A stretch of DNA of 64,000 bases, taken from assembly GCA_910589415.1 (NCBI GenBank), contig OU342630.1:47090012-47154011 (forward strand), given 5' to 3'. The translations under genes and the position numbers were made by a program. The DNA comes from Malachius bipustulatus. Its lineage: Eukaryota; Arthropoda; Insecta; Coleoptera; Melyridae. Positions 1-11,057 of the stretch are shown here, piece after piece; position 1 is the first letter of the stretch, and each line of letters starts with the position of its first letter. Below the pieces are notes generated by a model. That model was not told the DNA's origin. It did no database searches and worked only from the letters and a program-made list of their open reading frames with translations.

Positions 1-284
1 GGAATCACCCCCTTAAATGTTTTACACTTATTTAGTTACACCCTGTATATGTACCCAGAGAAGCAATGGTTTGTGATTCTCTGCTGAATCACATTAAAAT
101 ATCAAAATTGTTCCACTTTAATGTTATTTAGCCAATTTCTAAATGAAGAGCTATTACTACAGTCTGAAGCTCTTTTTTTCAATTCCAGATCAACAGCAAT
201 AAAATTTAAAATCAAAATAGAAATCTTCTGTCAATTCAATAGATTTAAACTAAAAAAATTTAACAAAAATACATTTTAATGATT
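1..284. other. AT-rich intergenic DNA with a transposon-end motif
   Basis: No gene is seen. Positions 45-52 read ACCCTGTA, the same terminal motif (reverse of TACAGGGTG) that bounds the fold-back elements further along. It may be the right end of such an element whose left part lies outside the window. Confidence 0.4.
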
Positions 285-290
285 TTTATT
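285..290 (-). promoter_or_regulatory. Polyadenylation signal of RPL14
   Basis: TTTATT on the plus strand is AATAAA on the gene strand, 18 bases downstream of the RPL14 stop codon. It is a canonical signal at a plausible distance. Confidence 0.75.
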
Positions 291-307
291 AAACTTAAAA
301 TACAAAA

Positions 308-2505
308 TTATTTCTGTGTCTTCTTCTTTTTCTCCACTTCTTTTTTGCTAATCTTCTTGGGGTTTGGCTTGTCACCACCTTTCGCCATTCGTTTCTTACC
401 ATACAAGGTACCGTTCCTCGAAGCGGTCTTCTTCAGAACATTAAATGTCTGAGTTCTGATTTTGTTCCTTCGAGAGCGAGCAACGCGAAGCTTGAAACGG
501 TCGAAATCTGTCAACTGGGCGCGCTGAAATACAAATTTACAATCATTAGCCGTGAAAATGCAAACAAAATTTGAACCATGCAATTTTTAAAAGAAATCAG
601 ATATAAATTATGGCTTCATCACTAAATCAGCCGGCATTTCCTATCAATGTTGGATCATCATGAATGAGTGGTTCAAGCAATTAAAACTTTTATTCTTGAA
701 GTTAGTTACCTTTTCCTTGGCAGCTATTTTTGTAGCCCACGCTGATTTGGCCCATTGTTCGTCAACTTTTGCTTCGTTCCATGCTTTACGAACCACCCTC
801 GTTGAAGCTGTGAAGGGGAACTTGAGCCTGAACTTTGTCAAATGAAGCTGATTTAATCTGCTGATTCCCCTTGGCACCTTGCTAGCCGGTCCATCGACCA
901 ATACCTGCAACCAAATTAAAGCTAAAATAGATTGAGGTTGAACAATATATTGACGTTTATACATGTATCGGTTTAAATTCAGAACAAATGTGACTTCATG
1001 TATTTATCAGTCGGCAATTCCTATCAAATAATGGGATCATCATTAAGTAGCAGGGGTAAATGTGGTTGCAGATCAAGGAATTCCGTAAGATGTTCGCTCA
1101 CGCTATGGACGCAGCAAGAGAAACACACAAGTCATTGGCACATGACTGTAAGCCAGTAAACCTGCCCTCATATTACAGATTTCTGGCAGTGCGCTCTGCT
1201 GCAAACCCGTCTTGTGAATAAGAAATGTTTTAAATATGATAGTTCTATTTCACTCGGTGACCTGAAAGTAGTGTTAATTGATGGCTACTACAGATGGCAG
1301 TTAGTGGTTGTAACTAACAGACTATATGTGACAGATGCAGCGGTCTACAGCAATTTCAGCTGTACACATGCGATAAACCGCAGTTAACGGGTTAATATTG
1401 GGGAAAAAAATTTCGCAAGTTATTTTCAGCATTATTTTGAATTGTTTCAAACTTTCAACCTTTGTGAAGGCTGGTTTGTACTAGAAAGTTTGGTTAAGCT
1501 GCTGAATCGCGACAGTTTTACCCCTACGCTGGCCCCCCTCCACTCTCTCTGCTTGCTACGCTCCGACACGTTCTCAGCGTTGCCATATGCAAGCCCTTCT
1601 CCTACGTTCTGCAGACAATCCTGCGTGCTTCCTGCCCGCTTCCGCACGAGACCGTAATAAGTAGCTACCGGTTCCGTCAGGTATTTGGTCAGGGTAGGTT
1701 TTTTTTTCATTTTACGAATATTTGAAGGAAAAAAAACCTACCCTGACCAAAGACCTGACTTACTGCAGCAAATAAGTGTTTTAATATTATTTGTAACCAA
1801 AAATGACACTTTAAGGCCGTAGGAGAACGGAGACACGGATTTTATGTGGCAACGCTGAGAGCCTGTCGACTCAGAGCTAGCAGAGAGAGTGGAGGGGGGC
1901 CAGCGTAGGGGTAAAACCGTCGCGATTCAGCAGCTTAACCGAAAGTTTTTCAAGTACCGGAATTCTAAAAATTGAAACAGCAAATAAAAAAAAAAGCCCC
2001 CATTAGTCAAAAATACAACAGAGGACTCGAGGACCATCAACACAAATTAAAAAATATCTCATCACTCTTCTTGGTCCATTAGACTAGAGCGACTTACAGC
2101 AGGCAACAAGTACATAATTTTATGCAAAAGGTGCGGGTTCCAGGGAGAATCAACAAGAGACAAAAAATTTAGAGGTTAACTTACCCTAGTTTGGTCAATG
2201 ACATCAACAATGCTCACTAATTTGCCTTTGTGGGGCCCGTCTGACATAACGGCCACGCGGCCGGTCTCGACAAACCTTTTGAAGGGCTGAAATAAAGGGA
2301 GATTTTATAAATACACACATGAAATAATTCGTGGCCATGTGGAACATGGTAACACCGATTTCCACAATTATATTGAAAGTAGTCTTGGTTGTTTTTTACA
2401 ATCAATAACGGCAATAGAGATTTTAAAATTACTGATCTTCAATAAAACTTAATAAGATCACATTTTGGTATAATTTGTAAAGTAAAAAGTTAAAAAACTC
2501 ACCAT
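308..2505 (-). CDS. RPL14: 60S ribosomal protein L14 (eL14), four exons
   Basis: Structural protein of the large ribosomal subunit. Coding exons on the minus strand are 2505-2503 (ATG only), 2286-2185, 904-710 and 523-308; all introns are GT-AG and the frame stays open, giving 171 residues (Drosophila RpL14 is about 166). Exon 2 encodes the KOW-like start ([20 protein letters not shown], then a VDVIDQTR stretch). Exon 3 gives [13 protein letters not shown] and [14 protein letters not shown], and exon 4 gives [19 protein letters not shown] with a lysine-rich tail ([12 protein letters not shown]), all typical of the family. The first coding exon holds only the start codon (ATG directly followed by GTGAGT). 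Introns 2 and 3 carry snoRNA-like sequences, as is common in ribosomal protein genes. Intron 2 also holds a fold-back repeat. The product name is secure; splice sites were read by eye. Confidence 0.97.
597..661 (-). ncRNA. Box C/D snoRNA candidate in RPL14 intron 3
   Basis: On the gene strand the order is C box ATGATGA (661-655), 24 nt, D' box CTGA (630-627), 4 nt, C' box GTGATGA (622-616), 15 nt, D box CTGA (600-597). All four boxes match the consensus within 65 nt, in an intron of a ribosomal protein gene. The guide before D' reads GATAGGAAATGCCGG and is shared with a second copy in intron 2. The rRNA target is not identified, and a terminal stem is not obvious. Confidence 0.72.
979..1043 (-). 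ncRNA. Second box C/D snoRNA candidate, RPL14 intron 2
   Basis: Paralogue of the intron 3 candidate. The C box ATGATGA lies at 1043-1037, the D' box CTGA at 1010-1007 and the D box CTGA at 982-979; the C' box is degenerate (CATGAAG near 1000-994). The C-to-D span is 65 nt, the same as in the other copy. The element before D' (TTGATAGGAATTGCCGA) matches the other copy at 15 of 17 positions, while the flanks have diverged, so the guide is what has been kept. Confidence 0.62.
1478..1965. repeat. Fold-back repeat inside RPL14 intron 2
   Basis: Two inverted arms of about 230 bp (roughly 1480-1712 and 1722-1960) meet at a near-perfect hairpin around 1715, where GGTCAGGGTAGG faces CCTACCCTGACC. The outer parts also pair (GCTGAATCGCGAC with GTCGCGATTCAGC, and TTTACCCCTACGCTGG with its complement), with more divergence between. 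The hairpin core recurs at 9049-9215. It is non-coding; open frames in it are palindrome shadows. Confidence 0.75.
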
Positions 2506-2560
2506 GCTTTCGAAATTCTATCACCTTGAAAAGAAATAGAATATGGCGGATTTCGTCAGT
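2506..2560 (-). promoter_or_regulatory. RPL14 5' end with TOP-like pyrimidine tract
   Basis: On the gene strand, about 20 bases upstream of the ATG, the sequence reads CTATTTCTTTTCAAGG. A transcript starting in this tract would begin with a 5' terminal oligopyrimidine run, as ribosomal protein mRNAs do. The exact start site is inferred. Confidence 0.45.
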
Positions 2561-2921
2561 TTCGTTCGGTCAAAAAAAAATACGCTGAATGCTGAAATGA
2601 CAATCGAAAATTGAAATTTTCTTAATATTCCTAACAGCCGCTTAGATTTTCTAAGCACGCAAGCGTAGACATATATTTTTAAAACTCGATTGAAATAATT
2701 ATTATTACATAGTAATTCATAATTTAAATTATAATCTTAAGCCCGAATTCACAAACGATAATTTCCTAAATAATTAAGTTATCAGTTATCTCTATTTTAT
2801 TCTAATACATATAAATTATGTACATGTCTCCCTCCCCTCCATCCCATTTATTCAATTATTCTCGAAAAAACCAAGGAGCCTGTGAACTAAGAGAGGGATT
2901 ATGGTAAATGGATAAACTGGC

Positions 2922-4820
2922 TAGGGAATCTGTATTACCGACACTGACGCTTATTAGGGTAGCGCATTCTCATTCTCACAAAAGTTGGGAAAAAAGTTGA
3001 AAATAACTTAAGAAACGTCAGATTTTCCATGAACGTACAACTGTCTAAAAATTCCCATAATTTGTTATTAAGTCCGCGTATTTCCTAAAAATGGTGAGCT
3101 TTTGCTGCGTTAGAGGATGTTTTAACAATAAAAAGAGTGCTTTCTACTTGTTCGCGTTGCTTAAAGGTAACTTTTCTTAATATTTTAAACTCATATATTA
3201 TAGTCTTCTATCAATAGTTACTTACATGTTACTAGGATTTTCCGGACAAAAAATGCACCCAGCCCGCCCATTTATTCCGGACAAAAAATGCACCCAGCCC
3301 GCCCATTCAGCAGACAGTTGCGATTGCAGAAAATATGCAGAGCTCATCAGAATTTCCGTATTCCTGGAAGTTTATTAACAAGTAGGTTTTATTACATCTT
3401 GATGAATCTTATTTTTAAAGATCAGTATGCGGGGGGTCCTATAGGGGTACTATACCTATATAAGATCACACCCCCATTCGTGTGTCTATCAAGACGCCTT
3501 TTCTCAGTTACTACGTTAGATATATCGAGTTAAAAATTACACCCAAACAGCTTCGTAGATTCCATAAACTCTTAAAATATGTTTTTAATACCCACTGAAA
3601 GAGGATTCTCGATTTCTATTGGTGTTATTATTTTGATTCATTTTTCAAATTTGGCTTTTTTTCACTTGATACCTACGCCTGTGACCAAATGTGCAAAAAA
3701 TATGACATCCAGTTGTTCAAGCATAACCGTGTTCACTGTTCATATACTTTATTTTTTAATTAGATGGATTCCACCAAGTCAAAATTCTAGGGGAACGATT
3801 GGCAACAAGACTGATTAGGTTGGTTATGGTGATAGTTGTTACTAAAATAGTCAACTAGAATAGTTCCTAAACTAACTTAGGTTATGCCAATTACTTGAGA
3901 TGTCATTTCATTTCAAAATTTAAAATCCAAAAAACTATACCTATAAACGCAATTTTTTCATTATGTAGTCTTAAAAATTTTAGAGACATTTATAAGTGTA
4001 AGCACCTATTTACTTTTGCAAGTCTTACGTAGGTACATAGGATTAACCTTCCCTGTTTATTTTTTTGTAAAAACATTGAAAATAGGAGATTTATTGATAA
4101 ATAGGTACTTACATTATTTAATCATTTTTTTAAGAAATTCTCTCTAGATATTTCAAGGAATCTGATTGCATTGTATTGTTGTTTAATTTGGAGAAACATC
4201 TTTTAATAAGAATAATAATTATTGTTTATAGAATTTTTGAGCATTCATTCTTGTCTTTCTTTTGAAATAACTTCACCTACCTATGCTTCAGGATTTTATT
4301 AATTTTGAAATTAATTTAGTTTGTCACTTTGACAGCTTCAGCAAACTCTTCAATAAGTTCCTTGGCGTTTTCGCTGTGACTAGAGTAGCGGCCGAGGAGC
4401 CAGACTCTGTTTTCGCGAAACGTCATTAGATAAAGTCATACTATACAACAGTTAAATTTATCCTCAAAAGATGAACAACTACTAGAAATGAACTCTTTTC
4501 AAAGAAAATGAGTTAGAATTTTTCAATTTGCATTTTATAACAATGCAACAAGGAAATATGTTTTGCAGGTGACGTCATAGCCCGTACTATTATAGTCGAG
4601 GAGTGTTGCCGTAACTCTAGACGCAACTTAAATTTTTTGTCAAGGTTAAGGAAACAGGCTACCATCTGAAAATCTCAAAATTACTGTTTAAACATTGCAC
4701 AGGCTGCCAACTTGACAGCTGTTTGACAAGTCCATCTAAATAAAAAATAAGGTATAGTAAACGTCAACGAATGAATGCGCTACCCTAGTAAGCGTCAGTG
4801 TCGGTAATACAGGTTCCCTA
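2922..4820. mobile_element. P-superfamily DNA transposon, decayed
   Basis: The 1.9-kb element begins TAGGGAATCTGTATTACCG and ends CGGTAATACAGGTTCCCTA, with inverted termini that stay similar for about 50 bp. It is flanked by the 8-bp direct repeat AAACTGGC (2914-2921 and 4821-4828), a target duplication. An 8-bp duplication together with a THAP-type zinc-finger exon inside fits the P superfamily. The transposase is not intact. The terminal sequence recurs as a tandem triplicate at 53622-53790. Confidence 0.85.
3091..3400 (+). pseudogene. THAP-domain remnant of a P-like transposase
   Basis: An ATG at 3091 opens MVSFCCVRGCFNNKKSAF, with the C-x4-C start of a THAP domain, and ends at a donor site after 3166. 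A likely next exon starts near 3238 after TTACTAG and reaches QKICRAHQNF, which supplies the C-x2-H half. A 35-bp tandem duplication (units starting at 3241 and 3276) breaks the frame between the two halves. No catalytic domain is recognisable downstream. The family match rests on the zinc ligands and the 8-bp target duplication of the host element. Confidence 0.6.
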
Positions 4821-4828
4821 AAACTGGC

Positions 4829-6190
4829 AACAGTACAGCGCCCTCATCCGACCTGGCAGGAACTAACTACCTCTGGCGTTCATGCTTATCAACAATAAAT
4901 TACTATAAAGAATAATAATACATACGAAACAATCAAAAGCTAAAATCAACCGTTAGTGAAATGTTACGTATAAAAAACCCGAAATTATAATTTAATTCAA
5001 GTTTTGATTGAATCAAAAGTCCAGCAGAAATAGAACGGTTGTAGCGCTGAAGATGTAAGAGTGAAGAATATGCTGGAAATCAATCGTGAGAAGAGTAGGA
5101 TGCATCATGTTGTTCATAACAATACATTATTCAGATCAGACCGATGAAGTTGAAAAGCACCTAATAGAAAGGTAAAGGTAAGGGTTATGTTTACCATTCC
5201 TGATGTTATACTTATAATATTAATTTGTCATATTGCAAATGTAAATTGTAAAAAAAATTCAAATTTTTATTTAATAAAATGTTTAAAAAGTTTTTATGTT
5301 TATTGGGTTTATGAAACAATAAGTTTTAATTGACATTTGTGTCAAGGCTAAATATCAACGCTGCTAAATAGCACTCCACAAATGTTGACTTTTCAACATT
5401 TGTAATCCACAAAAGTTTGGATTACAATCACCACAGTGACGTCATGCGCAGCGCGGACGAGTTTTCAGTCTCGCGCTGACATACCTTGTGTAGTTTTAAT
5501 AATGTATTTGTTACATCATTCATGGATTTAAATTTAAGTAGCTGGATGACCTTGGCTGGCAGCGCTTTTTAAATCAGCGATGTTTACTTCAGGTTTGCTG
5601 CCAGCAGCTGTTCAGTTTGAATATACAACCGTGAATAACCTTCCGTGATTTGTCGTTAACTACACCGGCTTTTATAATACCCATTGTTATTAATTATTAT
5701 TTATTCCTTTTGTCTACTATCAGTTATGTCATAGAACTCACCAGTCACCAGTGTCACCACCAACAGCGAATTAAAATTAACACAGCTTCAACATTTTTTA
5801 CGCTTGCGCAGATACAAGAGTTGCCAGTGAACTTTATCGTATCCGTATCGATACCGCGGCTGTCAGATGAAAAACTTTCAGCCTGCATGCTGGGTTGGTG
5901 TACCTGATGTGACTATTCAAATTTTGGCGCGAAAACTTATAGTTAAATGGGTTTTAAAACTTTCTCAATCTTTATTTTAGTGATAGAAAAGTCTAAATTT
6001 AAAATATATTTCTAGCTTGTTATCCTACATTATGTTATTTACAATTATTCTTGCATAATTTTAATTCACGATTTAGCACTATTATACAATAACAAACAAT
6101 ACAAATTGCACTTTACAATGTTATTATAGGTACCTATCATTGATTTTTATTATCTGAACTTTGGTTATTTGTATCACAATAATAGTAATG
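4829..6190. other. Intergenic DNA, no recognised gene
   Basis: Nothing here reads as a conserved gene. A GC-richer patch near 5430-5490 contains a TGACGTCA-like motif and CpG-rich words and could be a promoter. The 85-codon open frame at 5650-5907 resembles no family I know. Confidence 0.4.
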
Positions 6191-6197
6191 ATGGTAT

Positions 6198-7467
6198 TTA
6201 AACTTTGCTGTAAATAACCCTCCAGTTGGAGGGCTCATTATATCCCAGTAGCATTGGCGCATGTAAGATAAGAGACAGACTATGATTGTCGGTATTTTCT
6301 GACAAATATAACCATTGCCGCATCCAGTTAACCATATCTTCTCTGGTCATGGTATATGGATTCAGCCCTGTAACATTATATCCATGAAATGCAAACAATT
6401 AACAGGTTTAAAAATATACGCACCTCTCAAGTAACAGGCATGTTTTAACGAGTCTAATGTTAGATTGTGTACATCACCTTCTCTTTTTATAGCTTTGTCC
6501 ATTTCTAAAAGAAGTTGCGCTCGTCTTTTCAACCTTTCTCTACGAAAAAAACCTAAATGCAAGCCATGAATTCCCATTAAATGCCGCTAGAAGAATTAAA
6601 ATTAAAATTAATAATAATAATATAATATCACATTCTAGATGTGTTTTATTTCCATGCAACCTGAGGGTTCCAAGTTCTAAATAAATTATAAATTATTGTT
6701 TTCAACTCAGAAGTTTGTTTTACCAGACCAAGATCCAGCAGATTGCATCAATAAAAAGCTATTCACTTGGTATTTTAGCACTTACAATATGCTGAGGACG
6801 CAAGTATAGCAGATGGTAAGGTTCCGCCTCAAATAGTTTTTTACATTTCACTATATCGCTCACTTCGGCTTGTTGACCACTGCCTATTTTACCTAAAACT
6901 GAAGCCCAAGTTTCACAATATTCAGTTCCTCTGAGATATTCTACTTGCTCTTGTAAATTTCTCAAAGCAGGTCTATTATGTTTTAGTCGCTTCTTCAGGT
7001 ATAAGAATTCATAATCGAATTTTTGCTGAATGGTCCAAAAATGCGATGTCAACAGCTGTCTGGGAAATAGATACACAACGGGTATAATGACGTATACGGT
7101 AAACGGTAACAGCGCTATTATTAATACTGGGGCTATTTTGCGCATATCTTTCGGTAACTGTTCGTACAGTTCAATTTCCTTTCTAGTAATTCGAGTAAAG
7201 TCGTAGTGGTGTGCCTGTAGCAGCCTCTGGATTTTAATATACTGTTTGCAATCTTTGAAAAATTCTTGAATTCCAAACGTGAACACTTTATAAACAGCCA
7301 ACGCTTTTGGAAAACTCTGCTGCAGCAATTTCGTTATTACAAAAACATAATCGACATACTTCTGTAAGAAGAAAGATCGGACTTCTTTTCTTTTTTCGAC
7401 AGCTCTATGCTTCATTTCTTGGAAAGTTTTATTTTTAGCTAGATCAAAACTGGAAGTCTGAATGCAT
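6198..7467 (-). CDS. LETMD1: LETM1 domain-containing protein LETMD1 (5' exon missing)
   Basis: Mitochondrial inner-membrane protein with a LETM1-like ribosome-binding domain. Exons on the minus strand are 7467-6786, 6586-6424 and 6367-6198 (stop TAA at 6200-6198), with GT-AG introns and consistent phases, giving 337 residues. Conserved landmarks are LPKDMRKIAPVLII, the membrane segment leading into YLFPRQLLTSHFW, MGIHGLHLGFF, and across the last junction ACYLRGLNPYTMTREDM with WLYLS. Human LETMD1 shares YLFPRQLL, HFW and ACYLRGLN and has about 360 residues, so only a short N-terminus (the presequence) is lacking. The first exon shown starts in phase 2 after TTTTTGCAG; no upstream ATG exon with a matching donor could be fixed nearby. 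An internal ATG at 7415 is not a convincing start. Confidence 0.88.
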
Positions 7468-7562
7468 CTGCAAAAACCAGATAATTATTAGTAAACGAGT
7501 GAGAACAACGAAACCTGTAGTATTGTGCAGTTTAGTGGCCACTGGTTTATCTAATTCCCAAT

Positions 7563-8240
7563 ATTTACTCAAATTCATTCAACTTTATTGACAAAATATC
7601 AAATTTGTTGTTCTCAACCGTTCAATGCTCGGCTCAATGTCCTTGAAAAAACTATAAAGCAGTACATAACATAATAAAAGATAAAACTCCATAGATTGAA
7701 CAGGCAAGGTAGACATAAAGGAAATCTTATGGTAGATCAACTGGCCAAAAACAGGACTCAAATTTGAGTCTTGTTGGCCAATTGTATCCCTGGTATAAGC
7801 TGCTACCAGCGCGGCAAAACTTGATATGCCGCAATGCACCAATCATTAACCCCGATTCCCTGAAAAGGGGAAAACATATGACATAAGGGTCAAGGGTCTG
7901 CCAAACGCGTTAACAAGTCTAATGTCATCATGATTTCTTTGCGAATATGGACAATTTCACTCTTTAAATCTAGACACTCTAGTTTACCGTGACCATGCAG
8001 GCCAGTTTCATACACCAAGTTCCAGACTCTTTTCTTCAGTCTATTAGCAATGCTCCTTTTAAATCAACTAACCTATCGATGGAGTATAACAATTTGAAAG
8101 TGTTTTATCTCCTGCGTATCCTTTACAAGACTTTCATACCAATAGAGATTTTGGGGACAACTCTAAATAATGGCAAATTAGACAGGTGAAGGTAGAGAAT
8201 TGGGAACGAGTAGCCACCAAACTGCATTTAACGGAAAAAA
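7563..8240. repeat. Diverged inverted duplication with protein-level similarity
   Basis: The minus frame at 7842-7585 and the plus frame at 7989-8189 encode related peptides: SMEFYLLL, LLYSFF and RLRTTNL against SMEYNNL, LLRILY and EILGTTL. Beyond their ends, the minus strand at 7560-7520 (WE, VATKLH) matches the plus strand at 8197-8230 (ENWERVATKLH). The arms surround a unique centre near 7860-7985. This looks like an old inverted repeat of a lost transposon or gene; the protein family is unknown to me. Confidence 0.5.
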
Positions 8241-9048
8241 AACCTACCGTCTCTGCATTTGCTGAATTAATATTCTTGAAGGTTTCTTGAAATGGTACAA
8301 CCGATTTGTGGTAGATAGCAATAATCGTAAGCTCATTTTGAAAAGGATTTTTCCAGAATTCCAGCTCTTATTTCAGGAAGAAAATTACAAGCAATACTCG
8401 CTTGAATCCCTCCAAATTCCCGGTTAGTGTAGGTGGTTTTGTAACATTTTCCAATGATAAAGTGTAACAAATAATATCCATAGTTCTAGGTTTTACATTG
8501 TGTAAAATGACGATAACAACACATCAATGAAAATATTCAACGCCACTGTTACTGGAGTAGGTAAAGATTTTTAAATTTGCAGAAAAATATGCATTTTAAT
8601 AGCGTTCATTTAAAAAATATTTACTTATTGTTATTGTAATAATTGTATTATTTGTATTGAACAATTTGAACATAAAAAATTACGAAATTAATTTGAATGT
8701 AACCTTAATTTGATATTTGAATTTTGAATTTGATATTTTGACATTACGATGAATGATTGTTCTTTTTAGAATAAATAATTATGGTCTGCAGTTTCAACAC
8801 TTATAAACCACAGCCGGTACCGGTAATCCTCCACCTATATAACTTAACGTCACCGTTATATTGCGCGTGCGCGGAATATCAGATCAGCTGGCAGTTTAGA
8901 ACAACATAGTTGCCAGCTTTATTTACAATACCTATATTTGCAGGACTATTATCAATAATGAACTTTTTAGTCTTGATGATAGTAATTATACCTTTGATAA
9001 TCAACGAATTATTATTAATGCATAATAAAAACATATTTTCATGTCAAG
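8241..9048. other. Intergenic DNA with a GC-richer patch
   Basis: No gene is recognised. Around 8810-8885 lie the palindrome CCGGTACCGG and a CpG-rich string (GCGCGTGCGCGG) that stand out from the AT-rich surroundings. This could be the promoter or first exon of LETMD1 on the minus strand, but no splice-compatible exon was found. Confidence 0.3.
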
Positions 9049-9215
9049 GTCTTTTGGTCAGGGTAGTTTTTTTTCATTTTAAGGAAATTTCCGCCAGCCG
9101 AATAACAATAAATGCGAATCACTAAGTCAGGTCTTTGGTCAGGGTAGTTTATTTTTTTCCTTCAAATGTCCCTAAAATGAAAAAAAACCTACCCTGACCA
9201 AAGATAAACACCCTA
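9049..9215. repeat. GGTCAGGGTAG hairpin repeat, second locus
   Basis: Three copies of the word GGTCAGGGTAG occur here: two direct (near 9056 and 9136) and one inverted (near 9190). They are set in T-rich/A-rich arms identical in style to the hairpin core at 1685-1745. The same family therefore sits in RPL14 intron 2 and here. Confidence 0.65.
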
Positions 9216-9533
9216 AATTTAGCCTGGGCCAGTGGGCCACACTGGCGTCCTTCGTCCTGGCTCTTGCACTCCTCCTGCCTTGACTCCCACGATACACACA
9301 TATCACACATGCCAGATTTGCCAGCATGCCACATGCTATTTTGGTCACTACTGCGCAACGACGTCATGCGGCTGGATTTTGACTCATAGCATTAATCGCG
9401 ACGAAGTTATTTAAAAATAAATGTCAAATTTGATTGATTTCTTCCTTCTTACTTGTGTTTTTCTTTGTGCTAGATCTATAATTATGTTATATGGTAGATT
9501 GTTATAAATATTACGGTTTTATTATTGTGCTAA

Positions 9534-9755
9534 CAGTCAGTATTATAAAGACTCATTAAGCCATAACGGGCAGATTTCTGTAAGCGTTTTTGAAGCTAAT
9601 ATCGATGTTAAATGACTTTTATTAACACTTTTGTAATCCCCTTCATGCATTAAAATAATTAAATTGCAATATTTTCCACACAGAGACGATGTCTTCTTCA
9701 GAAATGGCCACAGAAATCTGCCCGTTAACTTTAAGAGTTTTTATAATACTGGCTG
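9534..9755. mobile_element. MITE, family A copy 1
   Basis: 222 bp with about 43-bp terminal inverted repeats (CAGTCAGTATTATAAAG at the left, ending ATAATACTGGCTG) and the inner GGGCAGATTTCTG in both arms. A second copy lies at 57316-57535. The flanking repeat exists without the MITE at about 50340-50410 (reverse strand), giving a natural empty site. The 3-bp target duplication seen at copy 2 suggests a PIF/Harbinger-type element. Confidence 0.85.
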
Positions 9756-10935
9756 TGAAAGTGTTATTACATGATGGGTGTGCCATTTAAAACGAACTAA
9801 GTACGTAAGGGGTTCTCGGAAACGATAAGAGATACAGAGTCAGATAAATTAGAGAAAAGTTGCACGATTTCATGCTTATTAAGAATCTGAAACAAAATTT
9901 ATGAAAACTTCAGACGCTGCTGAAATAACCTGAAAAGCATGGAAAATCGAGATTTCTTATTTTATGAAATAAATTATATTGTTTTTTCATGTCATTCCGG
10001 TATTTAAAAATCAAAGAAACCAAAACTCTCACATTCAAAAATTTTTTTTTTCAAAATTTAATATCTTTTTTTCGAAAAAAAAACCTTTCTTTAACCGAAA
10101 GTCATAAATAACCATAACGGCAAGCCATATGTGACGTCATAATATTGCGACACACTTTGTTTCAATCTATAATGTTTATCACACAAGAAATGTAATAAAT
10201 ATTTCGTTAAAAAATAATATCAATAATAAAAGTTGTTAAAACATGGATCACAGCACAGCCAACACTTATGAAACTATAGAAATTCCATGTACAGGTTTGC
10301 AAAAATGTGTGGTCCTATAATAGGTACGGCGCAAATTTGATCTAATAGAAAAATAATCCCAGAAAGAGACAGAAAACAAATTGTGTTATAATAGGAGATA
10401 CATTGCTCATTTGAAGACATTTTTCTCATTTATTACTTATGGAAAAAAAAATAATAAAAAACTATGTGTGGGTATCTTAGAATGCACTTTACCAAGAGGG
10501 TTATTAAGTCTCGGAAAATCAAATACATTTAAATATTTGCAAAATAAAGGTTTTCAAATTCAAATATCTTTCTCTTGGGGTAAAATAGGTAGGTAATGCT
10601 AAGACGAAAAGTTCCTATACAGATGGCTTCGGAAACGACTCGTTACCAGAAAAACGACAATTTAATAACGTTTATTGAACATAACTTTAAATCAAGATGA
10701 CAACAATAAAACGTACGTTTGTATAACTAAAAAAAGCTCAAAATGTCACTTTTTGTTACTTTGACAATATAGCAATTAAATGAGCATCAGCTTAGTTTTC
10801 GGGACACCCAATATACAGACAGTTTTCTATTTTTTATCTCTCTCAACAGCCTCCAAAGTTTTATTAACATTTTAAAAGCTTGTCTTTTCAAAATTACTGA
10901 ATGTATTTTGTTCTGATCTTATTTATTTTTACCTA
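9756..10935. other. Repeat-derived DNA, no gene
   Basis: 9770-9960 is a copy of a dispersed repeat also found (reversed) at 50190-50390 and partly at 30843-30960. It contains the module GATACAGAGTCAGATAAATT followed by AGAGAAAAGTTGCACG. The rest is AT-rich with no recognised coding sequence. Confidence 0.5.
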
Positions 10936-11057
10936 CTTTGGCAGACAGTTTTTTGACATGGATTTTTTTGTGAACGTAGAACAATATGCCGTTATATTAT
11001 TTTTAGCCAAAAACGTTCACAAAATAATACTGCATGACCTACGCTTGTCTGCCAAAG
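10936..11057. mobile_element. Small MITE with CTTTGGCAGACA termini
   Basis: 122 bp, beginning CTTTGGCAGACA and ending TGTCTGCCAAAG as exact inverted repeats. Inner inverted words GTGAACGT and ACGTTCAC show further dyad symmetry. No coding capacity and no second copy noticed in this window. Confidence 0.65.

Noticed and set aside
7585..7842. Taken as the missing first exon of LETMD1
   Set aside because: It has no donor site giving the phase needed by the exon starting at 7467 and does not look like a mitochondrial presequence.
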